From contig NZ_JADWYX010000001.1 in assembly GCF_016786355.1 (NCBI RefSeq), positions 62,001 to 126,000 on the forward strand: a stretch of DNA of 64,000 nt, given 5' to 3'. Positions 1-9,992 of the stretch are shown one piece after another (the stretch's first letter is position 1; every line of letters begins with the position of its first letter). A model generated the notes under the pieces. That model was not told the DNA's origin. It worked only from the letters and a program-made list of their open reading frames with translations, and made no database searches. The DNA is from Frankia sp. AgB1.9. Its GTDB lineage: Bacteria; Actinomycetota; Actinomycetes; Frankiales; Frankiaceae. Made by a program: the position numbers and the translations under genes.

Positions 1-65
1 TAGGTGGTTGTCAGGTACTGCAGCAGGCTCTCCTTGAGCCCCTGCGCCTCCAATGTCGGCTTCAT
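1..65 (-). CDS. drmA: Start of probable DISARM helicase DrmA (partial)
   Basis: Only the first 21 codons are inside the window; the gene continues past the left edge. The ATG overlaps the TGA stop of the methylase gene upstream (ATGA overlap), so the two are translationally coupled. The N-terminus begins MKPTLEAQ and continues into an amphipathic stretch. I associate this with the start of the DUF1998-linked helicases that follow drmMI in class 1 DISARM loci, but 21 residues cannot prove it. The call rests mainly on gene order: SNF2 helicase, giant adenine methylase, then this gene. Confidence 0.5.
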   Translation of the reverse strand, partial: MKPTLEAQGLKESLLQYLTTT

Positions 66-3000
66 CGCTTCGGCACCTCGCGGGTCACCGGATCCCACTC
101 GCCGCGCGTGACCGCGTCATCGAGCCGCTGCTGGAACACCGCGTGTGCCGCGCGCATCTCCTGCTCGCGGTTGGCCTGGTAGAAGGGGCCGGTGTAGCCC
201 TTTGGCACTTTCCTGGGATCCTTCGGCGGTTCCGTAGGATCCTGGAATTCGCGGTAGGCCGCGAACTGCGCCCAGCTCTCCTTGGTCTGCCGCTGGCCGT
301 ATGTCCGTGCGTTACCCGCGATCTTCCACCCGTCCGCGTCGAACCACGTCACCGAGTCGTACTTCTGCAGCACCGGGAACCGCCCCCGGTAGGCCGCGAT
401 GAGCGCGTCCGCACTCATCCCGATCCACACCGCGACCAGCGCGTCGATCTCGACCAGCGCCGCCCGGCGAGCGTATTCGGAGCGCAGCGGCGTGCTCCAC
501 CGCCAATTGGGCGTCACATCGTTGAGATCCGCCAGATCGGGCCAGCGTAGCGCCCAATTCTCGATCTGAGGCCAGGCCGGGTCGAACAGCTCCGCCCAGA
601 GATCGGCGTAGGCGCTCGTCAGGCAGTTCAGACGCAGGGTCCGCAGCAGCAGCGCGGATGCCAGCGGGTAATGACGGTTCGGGGCCGGCATGGATTTCGC
701 GCTGTTGACCTGTACGTGGCCAAGCCCCGTCGCACGAAGGAAGTAGTCCACGGGAAGGGACGACCAAAATCCGCCGAGCAGCACAGTATGCCGTGGTTCT
801 GGCAGGGCAGTGCTGTGCACACCGTGAACATGCGACGCACCCGGTGGGATGAGCGCACCGTAGAGGGCCCGCTCCGTGTCAGGTGCGATTTGGGCCCGCC
901 ATGCGAGGCGGTAAAAGTGGGTGTACGGACGCCGGGCCTCGTCCGCCAGCCTGGCCTCGACGGCGAGGTCGAAATCAGGGCCAATCAGATCGGTCGTCGA
1001 CGATACGTCGTACCTCAGCCTGGCAACGGTCTCAGGGTCTTCCCGGAGGCGGTCGAGGACCGCGTGATCGACCCATTGGTCCCGGTCACGGGCGGCATCG
1101 AATGCGGCACGGTTGTCTTCAACCGGTACATACGGCGTGTCAGGTACGAAATCAGGAGGCAGTTCCACCAGGTTGTAGCCGTACGGATCGTTCGGGTTCG
1201 CGTCGTGGCGCTTGAAGACGGGCGTCGCGGTGGCGATCTGCACTCCCTTGAGAATCACTTCGCCCCAGTCCGCTGGCTGATACTCGCCCCCGGAACTCGA
1301 CGACCGATCGTAGTCGATCAAGCCGGCCTCCTTCGCGCCGGCCTCGTCGAAGCCGCGAGCGATCGGGGCGTCGAACGCGCCGAGCCGGAGCGGGTAGGCA
1401 GCGAGAGCCGCGATCGCGTCAGCCTCACCGGTGCTCACGGGAGACAGCAGACGTGCCTGCTGGTGAGGCTGCGCCTTGTCGTCCAGGAGGCGCTGCCAGA
1501 TCCGGAGTGTTTCTGGGGTGATCTCGACCACGCGAGATCTGTGTGGTCGCTCGTCGTACTCGGCATTCCGATACCGGACGCCTGGTACCTCGCCCGACCC
1601 ATCGTGACTCTTCGACGAGCGAAGTGCGTCCGGGGAGACCAGCCAGGAGAGATTGTCAAAGTAAATCTCCCTCGGCGATCCATAGATGTGAACGCCAAAG
1701 TGAGATGAATGTCCGATGGGTGGAGGGAAGAAGCGTCCAGCATTTACGAAGTCGCCGTGGACGCGCAGCCTAGAATACGCCTCCTCGCGGATTTTCCCTT
1801 CGTTGTCGCCGGTGAAATGGGTATCAGGGTGAAGCATGCCGATCGTTCCGGCCAGGCTGCTATGAATCCACGTCTGCCACATGAAGGCGCGGTATAGGTC
1901 TGGCTGCGTGCCAGCGATCAACGGGTAGACCTGCGGCGAGCTGAGGTAGGCGACCTGGGCGCTGACCTTCGTCAGTTCGGTGAGGAATCTCTGGGACGCC
2001 TCGGCGTGGCTCAGCAGCTCCTCGCGACGCTCGGCCCGATCTTTCGCAGTCGGCTTCTCCTCGGTCTCGAACCAGGGGTCGGACTCCGCCAGGACGGCGT
2101 TCTCCTTCCACTGTGGCCGGACCCAGGGTGGGTTGCCGACCTGGAGGTCGAAGCCGCCGGACTGGGTGAAGACGTGGGCGAACTCCAGCTCCCAGTGCAG
2201 GAAGCCTTCGCGGGTGGCGATGTCCTCGACGGTGTGGAGCCAGGGGAAACGTTCCTCGGGGTCGCCGAGGCCCATGCCCATGAGGGCGGGGAGGGTCTCC
2301 TCGTAGACCTTGAGCTGGTCGAGGGTGGTGAGGTCCTTGAACAGGGTGTCGTCGGGGATGTCGGCGCTGCCGAGCATCGCCTCCAGGAAATCCAGCCAGT
2401 TGTTCAGGCTCAGGAGTGGCACGGCAGTGCGCGGCGCCGCGGCGGTTGCCCTGCGGCCCTTCGAGGAGTCCTTCTCCTTAGGGCTTTTCGCCGGTGGCCC
2501 GACCTCTCGGACCTGTACCGCGGGCCGATCAGGCACCCCTGGCACGGCGGCGGCGTTCGGCTGTTCGGGGATGAGCACCTCTGCGGGCGGGTCGTAGCCG
2601 ATCGGCTGCGCCGCCTCCTCCAATGCTCCCTCGTCCGGATCAGATCCGAGCAGCGCGGCCAGGAGGTCGAGCTGGGACGCAACGGCGCTCGTCGGCGGCC
2701 CGGTGGGCACCTCGCCGAGACTTGCGGAGCTGACCTCGCTTCCGGGGCCGTACTCCGGGGTGGCACCGGTCAGGAGGTCGACCTTGTCGAGCGGCCAGTA
2801 CCAGAGGGCGCACCAGGCGTCCATGACCTTCTTCAGCCGCCAGTAGGGCGTGTCGGCGGCCAGGAAAAGGTCTTCGAGAACCTGTTCCTTGGGAACGGCG
2901 TGCTGGGGGCGGCGCAGGAAGCCGAACTCCTCGTCGTCGGGCGCGGCCCCCCAGACGTCGATGCGGCGGGCGATGGCCTCTTCGGAGATCTCCATCCGCC

Positions 3001-5557
3001 TGATGACCAGCGACCACAGGAACTCGACCCGGCGGGCCGCGTCGCGCAGCCGGTTGGCCTCGGATGACCTGCCCCCGGTGGCCTTCGGGCGTTGCAGGAT
3101 GCCCTTCTTCCACGTGCCGAGTCGCGTGAGCTGCTCTTCAGCGAGCGGCCGGGCTTCCTTGGCTTCCTTGCCGCCGGTGATGGCGGCCCAACCAGGGTTG
3201 GGGAGTAGGAACTGGTGCACGGCGCCCGCCGGAAGCGCCTGTCGCTGGCCGTCGGCCTGGAACGGCAGCGGTGTCGGCGCGAGCCCGCCCTTGGCCTTCA
3301 GCCAGGCTTTCGCTGGCGAGGTGACGTCGGCGGCCGAGTACACGGCGCGCCGGGCGCCGATGAGGGAGTTGCCGCGGCGCAGGTGCAGGCCGAACCAGGG
3401 TGCGCGCATGCCGCGGTGCATCGTGTTCAGCCAGAGCGAGACCTCGGCCAGCTCGATGCCGGCGGGGTTGAGGTCGACGCCGTAGGCGTTGTGCAGCGCG
3501 ATGTACGCCTTGACGCGCTGCTTCTCGGTGACCAGCTGGCGGGTCGGGATCGTCTCGCCGCGCTCCTCCTGCCGGCGCTTGAGGTACTCGTCGGCCAGCT
3601 GGTTGATGGCCTCGTTGAGGAACGCGCCGGAGCCGAGCGCTGGCTCGCAGACCCTCCATCGAAGCAGCTCAGCGGCCCGGGTCCTGATCGTGCCGCCGTC
3701 GGCGTCGAGCTGCTGGTCGAGGCGGTGCTTGAGGGCCAGCTCGACGGTGACCTTGGTCAGTGCCTCAGGGGTGTAGTAGGAGGCGGTCGTCTCGCGATCC
3801 CGCCCGGAGAGGCGGTAGGCGAACGAACCGGTCTCGTGGACGACGGGACCACGCTTGCCGTCGAGCTGGTCGGCCTCGTCGTACTTCACCAGCGCGGACT
3901 CCGGGTACTTGTCCTGCAGCCGGGCCGGGATCAGCCAGGTGCCCTGCTCGCCCTTGCCGCTCTTGCGTACCTCGTTGAGCGGCTCACCGGCGATGGTGCC
4001 GGTGTAGGACATCAGCCCTTCGTAGACCGCCCCGAGCTGGTTGATGCCCAGGTTCCGGTAGGAGATGAACCCACCCCGGCGCCCGGCGCGTGGCGCGCCC
4101 CGGCCGGTGGCGGCCTCCTTCATGGTGAGCAGCCGCAGGACCCGGTGCAGGGCGTCATTCCGGGGACGCAGGTCGAGCCGCCGCCCGCTGCCGTCGTCGA
4201 AGCGCGGGTCGGGAACGTCGTCGCGGATCAGGCGGATCGCGGCCGGGTCGAACAGCTCGCTGCGCAGTCCCTCGAAGCGCAGTCCCTTGTCCACGCCACT
4301 GCGGGTCACCGCCGGCACCCGACGCCGGGCGGCGGCCTTGGTGCCTGGCTGTGCGGGGTGGCCGTCGTTGACGGCGTCGAACAGCACCCGCAGCGACTGG
4401 TAGAGATAGAAGCCCTCGGCCGCGTCCGTGTCGATGAGTTTGCGGTCGCCGGCGACAAGCTCGCGCAGGTGGGCCATCGAGTAGCCCGCCTCGTAGGTCG
4501 TGTCGTCGGCCGGGACGATGCCCAGCTCGGGACGGGCCTCGGCGAAGAGCAGGAAGATGATCCGGTAGAGATACCGCAGGCACTCGCGGGTGAGCTCCCG
4601 GGCGAATGGCGTCCTCGGGTCTTCGAGCTCCGCCGGCGTGATGGCGTTCGACGGCTCGGCCATGCGGAGGAGAACCTCGTTGGCGAGGATCTCCACGGAC
4701 TTCTTCAGACCGTGGCGCAGGTCCTTGTCGACGCCGGCGGCGCTCGTGCCCGACTTGCGGAGGATGTCATCGAGCACGGTCGCGGTGTCGTTGTCGCCTG
4801 GGCGCAGCGTCTCGTGACAGAACAACGCGGCCAACGTGGCCAGCTCGCCCTGCTGAGCGCGGTCATTGCGTTCCAGCGCGACGTCGAGGATCGCGGCCAG
4901 GTAGCGGCCTTCGTACCAGGTGCGCCTGTCGGCGAGGATGACTACGCCGCCGTGCAGGAGCAGCACGAACCGAGGGGTCGGCCCGCCCTGGCCACCCAGC
5001 TCGCCCTGGAACAGCCAGCCGGCCAGCGCGGTGCCGGTGTCGTAGTGTTCGGCGCCGCTTGCGCGCAGCGGAGCGAGCAGCCGGCTGCCTGGTCCGTCAG
5101 GATCGAGCGCGGCGTCCAGTGTGGGCGCCCAGCCACAGTCGACCGCGACGATGCCATCGCCGTGGAACGCGACCTGCACGGTGTGGTCGCGGCCCGCGCG
5201 ATGCACGGTCAGCTCGGTGGGTTCCGGGCGAAAGCCGAGGGCCTCCAGCAGCGCGTGGTGCCAGACGGTCAGCCGCTTCTCCCATTGGGGATCGTCGACA
5301 ACGTCCTGGACCCGCCCGGCCGTGCCTGCGGTGGCCGCCGCGGCGGAAAGGTACTCGCGGACGTCATCGCTGAAGTAGTCGCCGCGCAGCGCCCGCAGCC
5401 GTTGACGCGGGGTCGACCGGCGGTCGTACTCGTCGGTCTCCCGGCGGGACCAGCCAGCGAAGACGTTCTTGCGCAGATACTCGCCGAGCTCCTCGGCCAC
5501 GTAGAACGCGGACAGGTACTCGCCCCGGTTCACCAGCGAGTCGTAGGCCGCGCTCAC
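62..5557 (-). CDS. drmMI: Giant adenine-specific DNA methyltransferase, DrmMI-like (class 1 DISARM)
   Basis: This is an 1831-residue N6-adenine methylase of the Eco57I/type IIG-like fold. The SAM-binding motif I (EPALGSGAF) is near residue 638 and the catalytic motif IV (NPPW) near residue 1142. The roughly 500 residues between them include a Pro/Ala-rich linker around 950-1080. A long N-terminal region precedes the catalytic core. The start is a GTG that overlaps the helicase stop by 4 nt (GTGA), so the two are co-translated. In class 1 DISARM the methylase marks host DNA so that the restriction machinery spares it; that role is known for the family and inferred here from the partner helicase. 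An alternative is a stand-alone type IIG-like or BREX PglX-like enzyme, but no alkaline phosphatase or BREX ATPase is nearby within the window. Confidence 0.8.
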   Translation of the reverse strand: MSAAYDSLVNRGEYLSAFYVAEELGEYLRKNVFAGWSRRETDEYDRRSTPRQRLRALRGDYFSDDVREYLSAAAATAGTAGRVQDVVDDPQWEKRLTVWHHALLEALGFRPEPTELTVHRAGRDHTVQVAFHGDGIVAVDCGWAPTLDAALDPDGPGSRLLAPLRASGAEHYDTGTALAGWLFQGELGGQGGPTPRFVLLLHGGVVILADRRTWYEGRYLAAILDVALERNDRAQQGELATLAALFCHETLRPGDNDTATVLDDILRKSGTSAAGVDKDLRHGLKKSVEILANEVLLRMAEPSNAITPAELEDPRTPFARELTRECLRYLYRIIFLLFAEARPELGIVPADDTTYEAGYSMAHLRELVAGDRKLIDTDAAEGFYLYQSLRVLFDAVNDGHPAQPGTKAAARRRVPAVTRSGVDKGLRFEGLRSELFDPAAIRLIRDDVPDPRFDDGSGRRLDLRPRNDALHRVLRLLTMKEAATGRGAPRAGRRGGFISYRNLGINQLGAVYEGLMSYTGTIAGEPLNEVRKSGKGEQGTWLIPARLQDKYPESALVKYDEADQLDGKRGPVVHETGSFAYRLSGRDRETTASYYTPEALTKVTVELALKHRLDQQLDADGGTIRTRAAELLRWRVCEPALGSGAFLNEAINQLADEYLKRRQEERGETIPTRQLVTEKQRVKAYIALHNAYGVDLNPAGIELAEVSLWLNTMHRGMRAPWFGLHLRRGNSLIGARRAVYSAADVTSPAKAWLKAKGGLAPTPLPFQADGQRQALPAGAVHQFLLPNPGWAAITGGKEAKEARPLAEEQLTRLGTWKKGILQRPKATGGRSSEANRLRDAARRVEFLWSLVIRRMEISEEAIARRIDVWGAAPDDEEFGFLRRPQHAVPKEQVLEDLFLAADTPYWRLKKVMDAWCALWYWPLDKVDLLTGATPEYGPGSEVSSASLGEVPTGPPTSAVASQLDLLAALLGSDPDEGALEEAAQPIGYDPPAEVLIPEQPNAAAVPGVPDRPAVQVREVGPPAKSPKEKDSSKGRRATAAAPRTAVPLLSLNNWLDFLEAMLGSADIPDDTLFKDLTTLDQLKVYEETLPALMGMGLGDPEERFPWLHTVEDIATREGFLHWELEFAHVFTQSGGFDLQVGNPPWVRPQWKENAVLAESDPWFETEEKPTAKDRAERREELLSHAEASQRFLTELTKVSAQVAYLSSPQVYPLIAGTQPDLYRAFMWQTWIHSSLAGTIGMLHPDTHFTGDNEGKIREEAYSRLRVHGDFVNAGRFFPPPIGHSSHFGVHIYGSPREIYFDNLSWLVSPDALRSSKSHDGSGEVPGVRYRNAEYDERPHRSRVVEITPETLRIWQRLLDDKAQPHQQARLLSPVSTGEADAIAALAAYPLRLGAFDAPIARGFDEAGAKEAGLIDYDRSSSSGGEYQPADWGEVILKGVQIATATPVFKRHDANPNDPYGYNLVELPPDFVPDTPYVPVEDNRAAFDAARDRDQWVDHAVLDRLREDPETVARLRYDVSSTTDLIGPDFDLAVEARLADEARRPYTHFYRLAWRAQIAPDTERALYGALIPPGASHVHGVHSTALPEPRHTVLLGGFWSSLPVDYFLRATGLGHVQVNSAKSMPAPNRHYPLASALLLRTLRLNCLTSAYADLWAELFDPAWPQIENWALRWPDLADLNDVTPNWRWSTPLRSEYARRAALVEIDALVAVWIGMSADALIAAYRGRFPVLQKYDSVTWFDADGWKIAGNARTYGQRQTKESWAQFAAYREFQDPTEPPKDPRKVPKGYTGPFYQANREQEMRAAHAVFQQRLDDAVTRGEWDPVTREVPKR

Positions 5558-8500
5558 CGGGCACTCCCGTCTGCCATGGCACCGGCGCGAGGTTCCAGGA
5601 CAGCCAGCACGCGCAGCAGCGGCTCGCTGGCCGTCTCCAGCGAGTCCGTCAGTTTCCGCAGCCGCTGTGTCGTCTTGTCGATCCGCTGCCTCGTCTTGGA
5701 GTCACCGGTCTGTGCGGAGACGAACAGCTCCAGCTGGCGCGACCGCCAGGAGTCGACCTGCTGGCGGTAGGGCGCCAGCGTGGCCGCGATCTGCTCGTCG
5801 TAGTTGGCTCGCGCAGCGCGCAGGTGGCGATCCGCTTCGTCCACGGCTGGCGCGACGAGGCTCGTCAGCCCGGCGAGGTCCAGCGGCGTGGCGCGGCCCG
5901 GCATCCACGGTCCGACGCCGTAGCTCCTCAGCAGGGACTGGGTGAGCCGTTCCGTGCGGGGCTTGCCGGGCAGCCCGCTTACTGCCATCCACTCGACGAC
6001 GGTCGGCCGGCCGAGCGCGTTGGAGTAGATGCCCTGGATCAGGAAGACCGGTTCGGCGACGTCGGCGGCGAGGACCGGGGCCTGATTGCGACCCACCTCG
6101 ACAAGTACCTTGTCGGTCACCCAGTCCAGGATCGGGTGAATGTCCGTCAGATAGCCCACCGTCGGCCATTGGCTCGTCGAGCTCTCCCGCGCCGCCTTCA
6201 GCCGCTCCTCGGCGAGCCGGTTCGAGAACGTGACCCTCACCCGGCCGGGTTCCTCGCCGACGGGCAGAATCCGCTGCTCGTCCAGGTAGGAACGCGGCAG
6301 CGCCCGCAGCCGGTGGACCAGCTCCGGCGTCGGCTCGAACGCGACCGTGCCGTCCGCCTCATGGCGCAGCTTGAGCGCCACCTCCGGGTTCGGCTGGCAG
6401 ATCAGGTCGAGTGCCGCCTCGAAATAGTCCTCGGTCGTGGGGAACACGGTCAGCACCTCGGCACGAGGAACCTCAGCGTGAGCTGGCGCGGCGCCGACCT
6501 GGCCCAGCAGTCCGGCAAGGAACCCGGCCGCGCTCTGCCGCGACTGTGCGATCGACTCCTGCACCGTGCGGCCAGCGACCAGGTCGCGGATCAGCCGGTT
6601 CGCCTCCTCGTCTGCCTTGAAGAGTCCGGTGACCGCGTCGGCGGAGCCGTCGATGCGGTGTGCCTCCTCTTCCCGCTCCAGCAACCGGGCTCCGACGAGC
6701 CGGTCGTCCAGCGTGCGTGAATTGCCCGCACTGTCAGGACGCCAGGGCTTGTCACTGGTGAGGAGCAAGGCGGTGATCTCTGGGCGCTCGCGCTGGCCAT
6801 AACGGTCGATGCGGCCGTTGCGTTGCTCGATCCGGATCAGCGACCAGGGCAGGTCATAGTGGATCAGCTCGTGGCACTGCTGGTGCAGGTTCACGCCCTC
6901 GGAGGCGACGTCGCCGGTGAACAGCAGCCGCACCGGGTCATCGCGCAGACCGAACTTCTCGATCAGCTCCCGCTGTTCGTCCTCGCTGTTCACGTCGCCG
7001 TGCATCACCTGGACGGCGCCGGCGAACGCCTTCCAGGGCTGCTTCTTTCGGTCCTCCTCATCGGCGATCTCGTCGCGAGTGAAACCGAGCAACGGTGGGA
7101 CCGTGTCGGCCAGCCAGTTCAGCGTCGGGACGCTCTCGGAGAACACCACGACCCGCACGCCGGAACCGGGGCCGACCTTCAGTTCCTGTAGTCGCGCTAC
7201 CAGGCCCGCCCGTTTCGCCGAGTCATCGTCGCCGATCCCTTCAGCTGCCTCCTTCAGCCGTAGCAGCGCTTCGCGCTCCGCGGCGCGCGCCGCGAGGCGG
7301 GCAGTAGACGGCGCTGGGGTGTCGGCGGAGGCCTGCTTGGAAAGCAAGCCCGACCGCTTCGGCCGTGCCGGTCCCTCGTCCAACGTCTTCAACCGGTTCT
7401 CGATCGTCGACAGCAGCGCCTTGTGCGAAGAAAGGAACACCTTCAACAGCTGGTAGGCATCAAGCTTCGTCTGTGCGGCGGTCGGCGCCCGCTCGTCGAG
7501 GGGCAGCCAGTGCGCCCGGAGCTCGTCGAGCACGGCCTCCTCCGCGGCCGTCGCCGGCAGCGGACGGCTGACCGGCGGAAGCCGGTCAGCCCAGGCGTCA
7601 CGCAGCCCGTCGCGCACCTCCGTCGACGTTTTCGTCCGCCGGATGTACAGGTGCTTGAGCTCGTCGGGCTCGTACTTTCTCGGGTCCGCGATCGCGGCTT
7701 CGTCGAGCAGGCCGATCAGCTCGGCGAACGAGCGAGCGTCGCCGTTGTGAGGTGTCGCCGACGCCAGAACCAGAGCGTCGGTGTTCCGTGCCAGCAGCCG
7801 GGCCAGCTCGTTGCGCTGCGCGCCCCGGTTGATCAGGTTGTGCGACTCGTCGATCACCACCGCGTCCCAGTCCGTACCCTCCAGGTGCGGCGCGTAGATC
7901 GGGTCCTTCAACGTGTCCACCGAGACGATCACACGCTTGAAGTAGGCGAACGGGTTGCGGCCGGCTGGGATCTCCTGCTGCACCCGGGTGATGCCCGTCG
8001 AGTCCAGTCGCACGAGCGGCAGGCCAAACCGGGTCCACAGCTCTCGTTGGAACTGCTCGAGCACCTGCCGCGGTGTCGCGACCAGGATGCGCTCGCCGCG
8101 ACCTCGGCGAATCAGCTCGGCCAGGAGAATTCCGATCTCCAGCGTCTTGCCGAGGCCAACCGCGTCGGCGATCAGGAGCCGCGGCTGCGGGTTGCGCATG
8201 GACAATGCCAGCTCGGCGGGCCGCCACTGGTGCTTCTGCTCGTCCATCAGGAAGCGGTCGGCCAGAGCCAGGCCGTGCTCGGTCTGCGGCAGGAACGTCT
8301 TGCGGATCACCGCCTCCAGGAACAGCCTGGCCCTGAGATGGTTCGCTGAGCCGTCCGCCACCAGCGTCGTCTCGCGTGGGTCCAGCACCCTGATCTCGTC
8401 AAGAGACTCGTAGAACACCGCGTCCGTGCCGCGCACGAACGACGAGACGCCGGTGACCTCGACCATCCAGCCGTCCCGCGTCGTCCGTGTCACCTTCCGC

Positions 8501-8673
8501 ACGAGCCACAGCTCGTCTCGGATCAGCACCTGGCTACCGGGCGGGAATCCCGGCGTCGTGTCGTCGTCCTCGCCTGCGACCGGTTCCGCGCCAGCGGCTG
8601 ATTCGGGATTCAGACCCTCCCCGAGGACCCACAACTCGCCAGGCGCGATCCCCCCTGATGCGCTCACACCCAT
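5554..8673 (-). CDS. drmD: SNF2-family helicase, DrmD-like (class 1 DISARM)
   Basis: About 1039 residues from the preferred start. Helicase motif I (GLGKT) lies near residue 174 and the Walker B DESH box near 273. A C-terminal helicase half is also present: VVVFSES, then TGDVASEGVNLHQ and QRNGRIDRYGQ, the typical SNF2 motifs V and VI. The open frame extends to 8784, but that would overlap the kinase gene. The ATG at 8673 has a GGGGAGAG ribosome site and leaves a 73-nt gap. DrmD-type SNF2 helicases are the class 1-specific DISARM subunit acting with the DrmA-DrmB complex on incoming DNA. The stop overlaps the methylase GTG. SNF2 enzymes also occur in other defence islands, so the DISARM label depends on the methylase neighbour and the unseen downstream genes. 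Confidence 0.8.
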   Translation of the reverse strand: MGVSASGGIAPGELWVLGEGLNPESAAGAEPVAGEDDDTTPGFPPGSQVLIRDELWLVRKVTRTTRDGWMVEVTGVSSFVRGTDAVFYESLDEIRVLDPRETTLVADGSANHLRARLFLEAVIRKTFLPQTEHGLALADRFLMDEQKHQWRPAELALSMRNPQPRLLIADAVGLGKTLEIGILLAELIRRGRGERILVATPRQVLEQFQRELWTRFGLPLVRLDSTGITRVQQEIPAGRNPFAYFKRVIVSVDTLKDPIYAPHLEGTDWDAVVIDESHNLINRGAQRNELARLLARNTDALVLASATPHNGDARSFAELIGLLDEAAIADPRKYEPDELKHLYIRRTKTSTEVRDGLRDAWADRLPPVSRPLPATAAEEAVLDELRAHWLPLDERAPTAAQTKLDAYQLLKVFLSSHKALLSTIENRLKTLDEGPARPKRSGLLSKQASADTPAPSTARLAARAAEREALLRLKEAAEGIGDDDSAKRAGLVARLQELKVGPGSGVRVVVFSESVPTLNWLADTVPPLLGFTRDEIADEEDRKKQPWKAFAGAVQVMHGDVNSEDEQRELIEKFGLRDDPVRLLFTGDVASEGVNLHQQCHELIHYDLPWSLIRIEQRNGRIDRYGQRERPEITALLLTSDKPWRPDSAGNSRTLDDRLVGARLLEREEEAHRIDGSADAVTGLFKADEEANRLIRDLVAGRTVQESIAQSRQSAAGFLAGLLGQVGAAPAHAEVPRAEVLTVFPTTEDYFEAALDLICQPNPEVALKLRHEADGTVAFEPTPELVHRLRALPRSYLDEQRILPVGEEPGRVRVTFSNRLAEERLKAARESSTSQWPTVGYLTDIHPILDWVTDKVLVEVGRNQAPVLAADVAEPVFLIQGIYSNALGRPTVVEWMAVSGLPGKPRTERLTQSLLRSYGVGPWMPGRATPLDLAGLTSLVAPAVDEADRHLRAARANYDEQIAATLAPYRQQVDSWRSRQLELFVSAQTGDSKTRQRIDKTTQRLRKLTDSLETASEPLLRVLAVLEPRAGAMADGSAR

Positions 8674-8746
8674 CCCCGTCTCTCTCCCCACAACCCCGCC
8701 GTCTCCTCGCCGCCCTGTCGACTCGCCGACGGCCCACGTGTCCGCG

Positions 8747-9949
8747 CTACCTGCGTGGACCGACAAGCGGGGAGCCCAACGCATACTGCACGCGCAGCCG
8801 TTCGGCCACCTGACGCGGGTGGCGCCGACCAGCCTTCACTGCGCGGCGCGACAGAGACGTGCCGTCGGAGCCCGTGGCCGCCTCCGGCGCCTCGAGCGGC
8901 GTCCCGCCGGTCACGGGAGACCGCCCACTATCTGAGGCCGGCTGGCCGCCTGGCGTGCCCAGCCCGGTAGAAGCCTCCTCCGACCGCAGGCCATCCAAGG
9001 GGCCCGACTCGTCGTCGACGCCGGCGGGATCGCTCTCGACCCCGGGCGGAAGACCAGCTGTGCTATCCGGCGGTGGTGACAGGTCGCCGGAGGTACGGGC
9101 GATCAGGGCGAGACGGGCCTCCATCGCCGTTGTCCTGGACTCGGTGAGCAGTGCCGCGCAGGTCATCGCGATCTCGTCCAGGGACGGCCGCGCGGCCGCC
9201 TCGTGCGCCAGCATTCCCGCCAGGAGAGGAAGGAGAGGTTCCGGAACCTCACTCAGGTCCGGTGCGACGTCCGGCCTGACGACCTTCGTCGCGATCTCCT
9301 GCCACAGCTGGCCGTCATACGGATAGTGGCCGGCAGCGGCATAGAGCAGGACTGTGCCGAACGCGTACACATCCGCTGCCGACGTGACCGGCCCGCGGCC
9401 ACTGGCCTGCTCCGGCGGCATGCATCGCGCGGTCCCGATCACGTCCCCGGAGTGCGATAACGAATCTGGCGGGGCATCGAGGAAGGCGCCCAACCCAAAA
9501 TCGATGATGATGGGGCCGTCCGCGCCGAGCATGATGTTCTGCGGCTTGAGATCCCGGTGGAGCAGGTTTGCGGCATGCACCGCTTCCAGCCCTTCGGCCA
9601 GCAGCAGGCCCAAGCTCGCCACCAGATGCGGTGGCAACACGCCGAACTCCTGGATGTGTTCGAGCAACGTCCGGCCGGGGACGTACTCCATCGCCAACCA
9701 TGGCCGGTCCGCGAACGGGTCCGCGTCCAGGAAGCGCGCCACCCGGTTCGTCCCGACCACAGTTCGCGCGATGCGCGCCTCTCGCTCAAAGCGCTCCCGC
9801 GTGTGCGGGTCGAGCCGATCCGGGCGGATCACCTTGACTGCCACCGGCGATCCCGCCCGTGAGTGGGCAAGGAACACCTCGCCCATCCCACCAGCGCCGA
9901 GCCGCTGTGCCACCCTGTATCGCCCGATCGTGCCGGCCGGCTCCGTCAC
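8747..9949 (-). CDS. Soluble Hanks-type Ser/Thr protein kinase, first gene of the DISARM-like operon
   Basis: This is a PknB-like eukaryotic-type kinase of about 400 residues. The glycine loop (LGAGGMGEV), the ATP lysine (VAVKV), the catalytic loop (HRDLKPQN) and the DFG triad (IIDFGLG) are intact. The activation segment ends in PPEQ instead of APE. After the kinase domain comes a Pro/Ser/Gly-rich tail of about 130 residues with a basic end and no membrane segment, so the protein should be cytosolic. The GTG at 9949 (preceded by GGGGAAGG) is preferred to an ATG at 9997, because a palindrome at 9977-9992 would otherwise be coding. It is 73 nt upstream of the helicase on the same strand, so it is probably co-transcribed. 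Kinases are standard in type 2 BREX (PglW) but are not a core DISARM subunit; a signalling or activation role here is inference. Confidence 0.82.
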   Translation of the reverse strand: MTEPAGTIGRYRVAQRLGAGGMGEVFLAHSRAGSPVAVKVIRPDRLDPHTRERFEREARIARTVVGTNRVARFLDADPFADRPWLAMEYVPGRTLLEHIQEFGVLPPHLVASLGLLLAEGLEAVHAANLLHRDLKPQNIMLGADGPIIIDFGLGAFLDAPPDSLSHSGDVIGTARCMPPEQASGRGPVTSAADVYAFGTVLLYAAAGHYPYDGQLWQEIATKVVRPDVAPDLSEVPEPLLPLLAGMLAHEAAARPSLDEIAMTCAALLTESRTTAMEARLALIARTSGDLSPPPDSTAGLPPGVESDPAGVDDESGPLDGLRSEEASTGLGTPGGQPASDSGRSPVTGGTPLEAPEAATGSDGTSLSRRAVKAGRRHPRQVAERLRVQYALGSPLVGPRR

Positions 9950-9976
9950 GCCGAACCCTGCCTTCCCCCGTCGTGC

Positions 9977-9992
9977 TTGTGGTGCGCCACAA
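9977..9992. promoter_or_regulatory. Palindrome upstream of the kinase/DISARM operon
   Basis: A 16-bp perfect inverted repeat with 6-bp arms (TTGTGG / CCACAA) and a 4-nt centre lies 28 nt upstream of the kinase GTG. It sits in a 312-bp divergent intergenic region (9,950-10,261) that also serves the XRE regulator gene. The position suits an operator. No clear -35/-10 pair could be assigned, and nothing else in this gap was recognised. Confidence 0.3.

Noticed and set aside
3215-5770. 851-codon plus-strand open frame
   Set aside because: It is the antisense shadow of the methylase gene; the opposite strand has clear methylase motifs and the plus frame shows only GC-skewed composition.
1-9949. 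Type 2 BREX (Pgl) system
   Set aside because: Kinase and methylase are present, but no PglZ phosphatase, BrxC-like ATPase or BrxL-type gene is visible, and the SNF2 helicase fits DISARM class 1.
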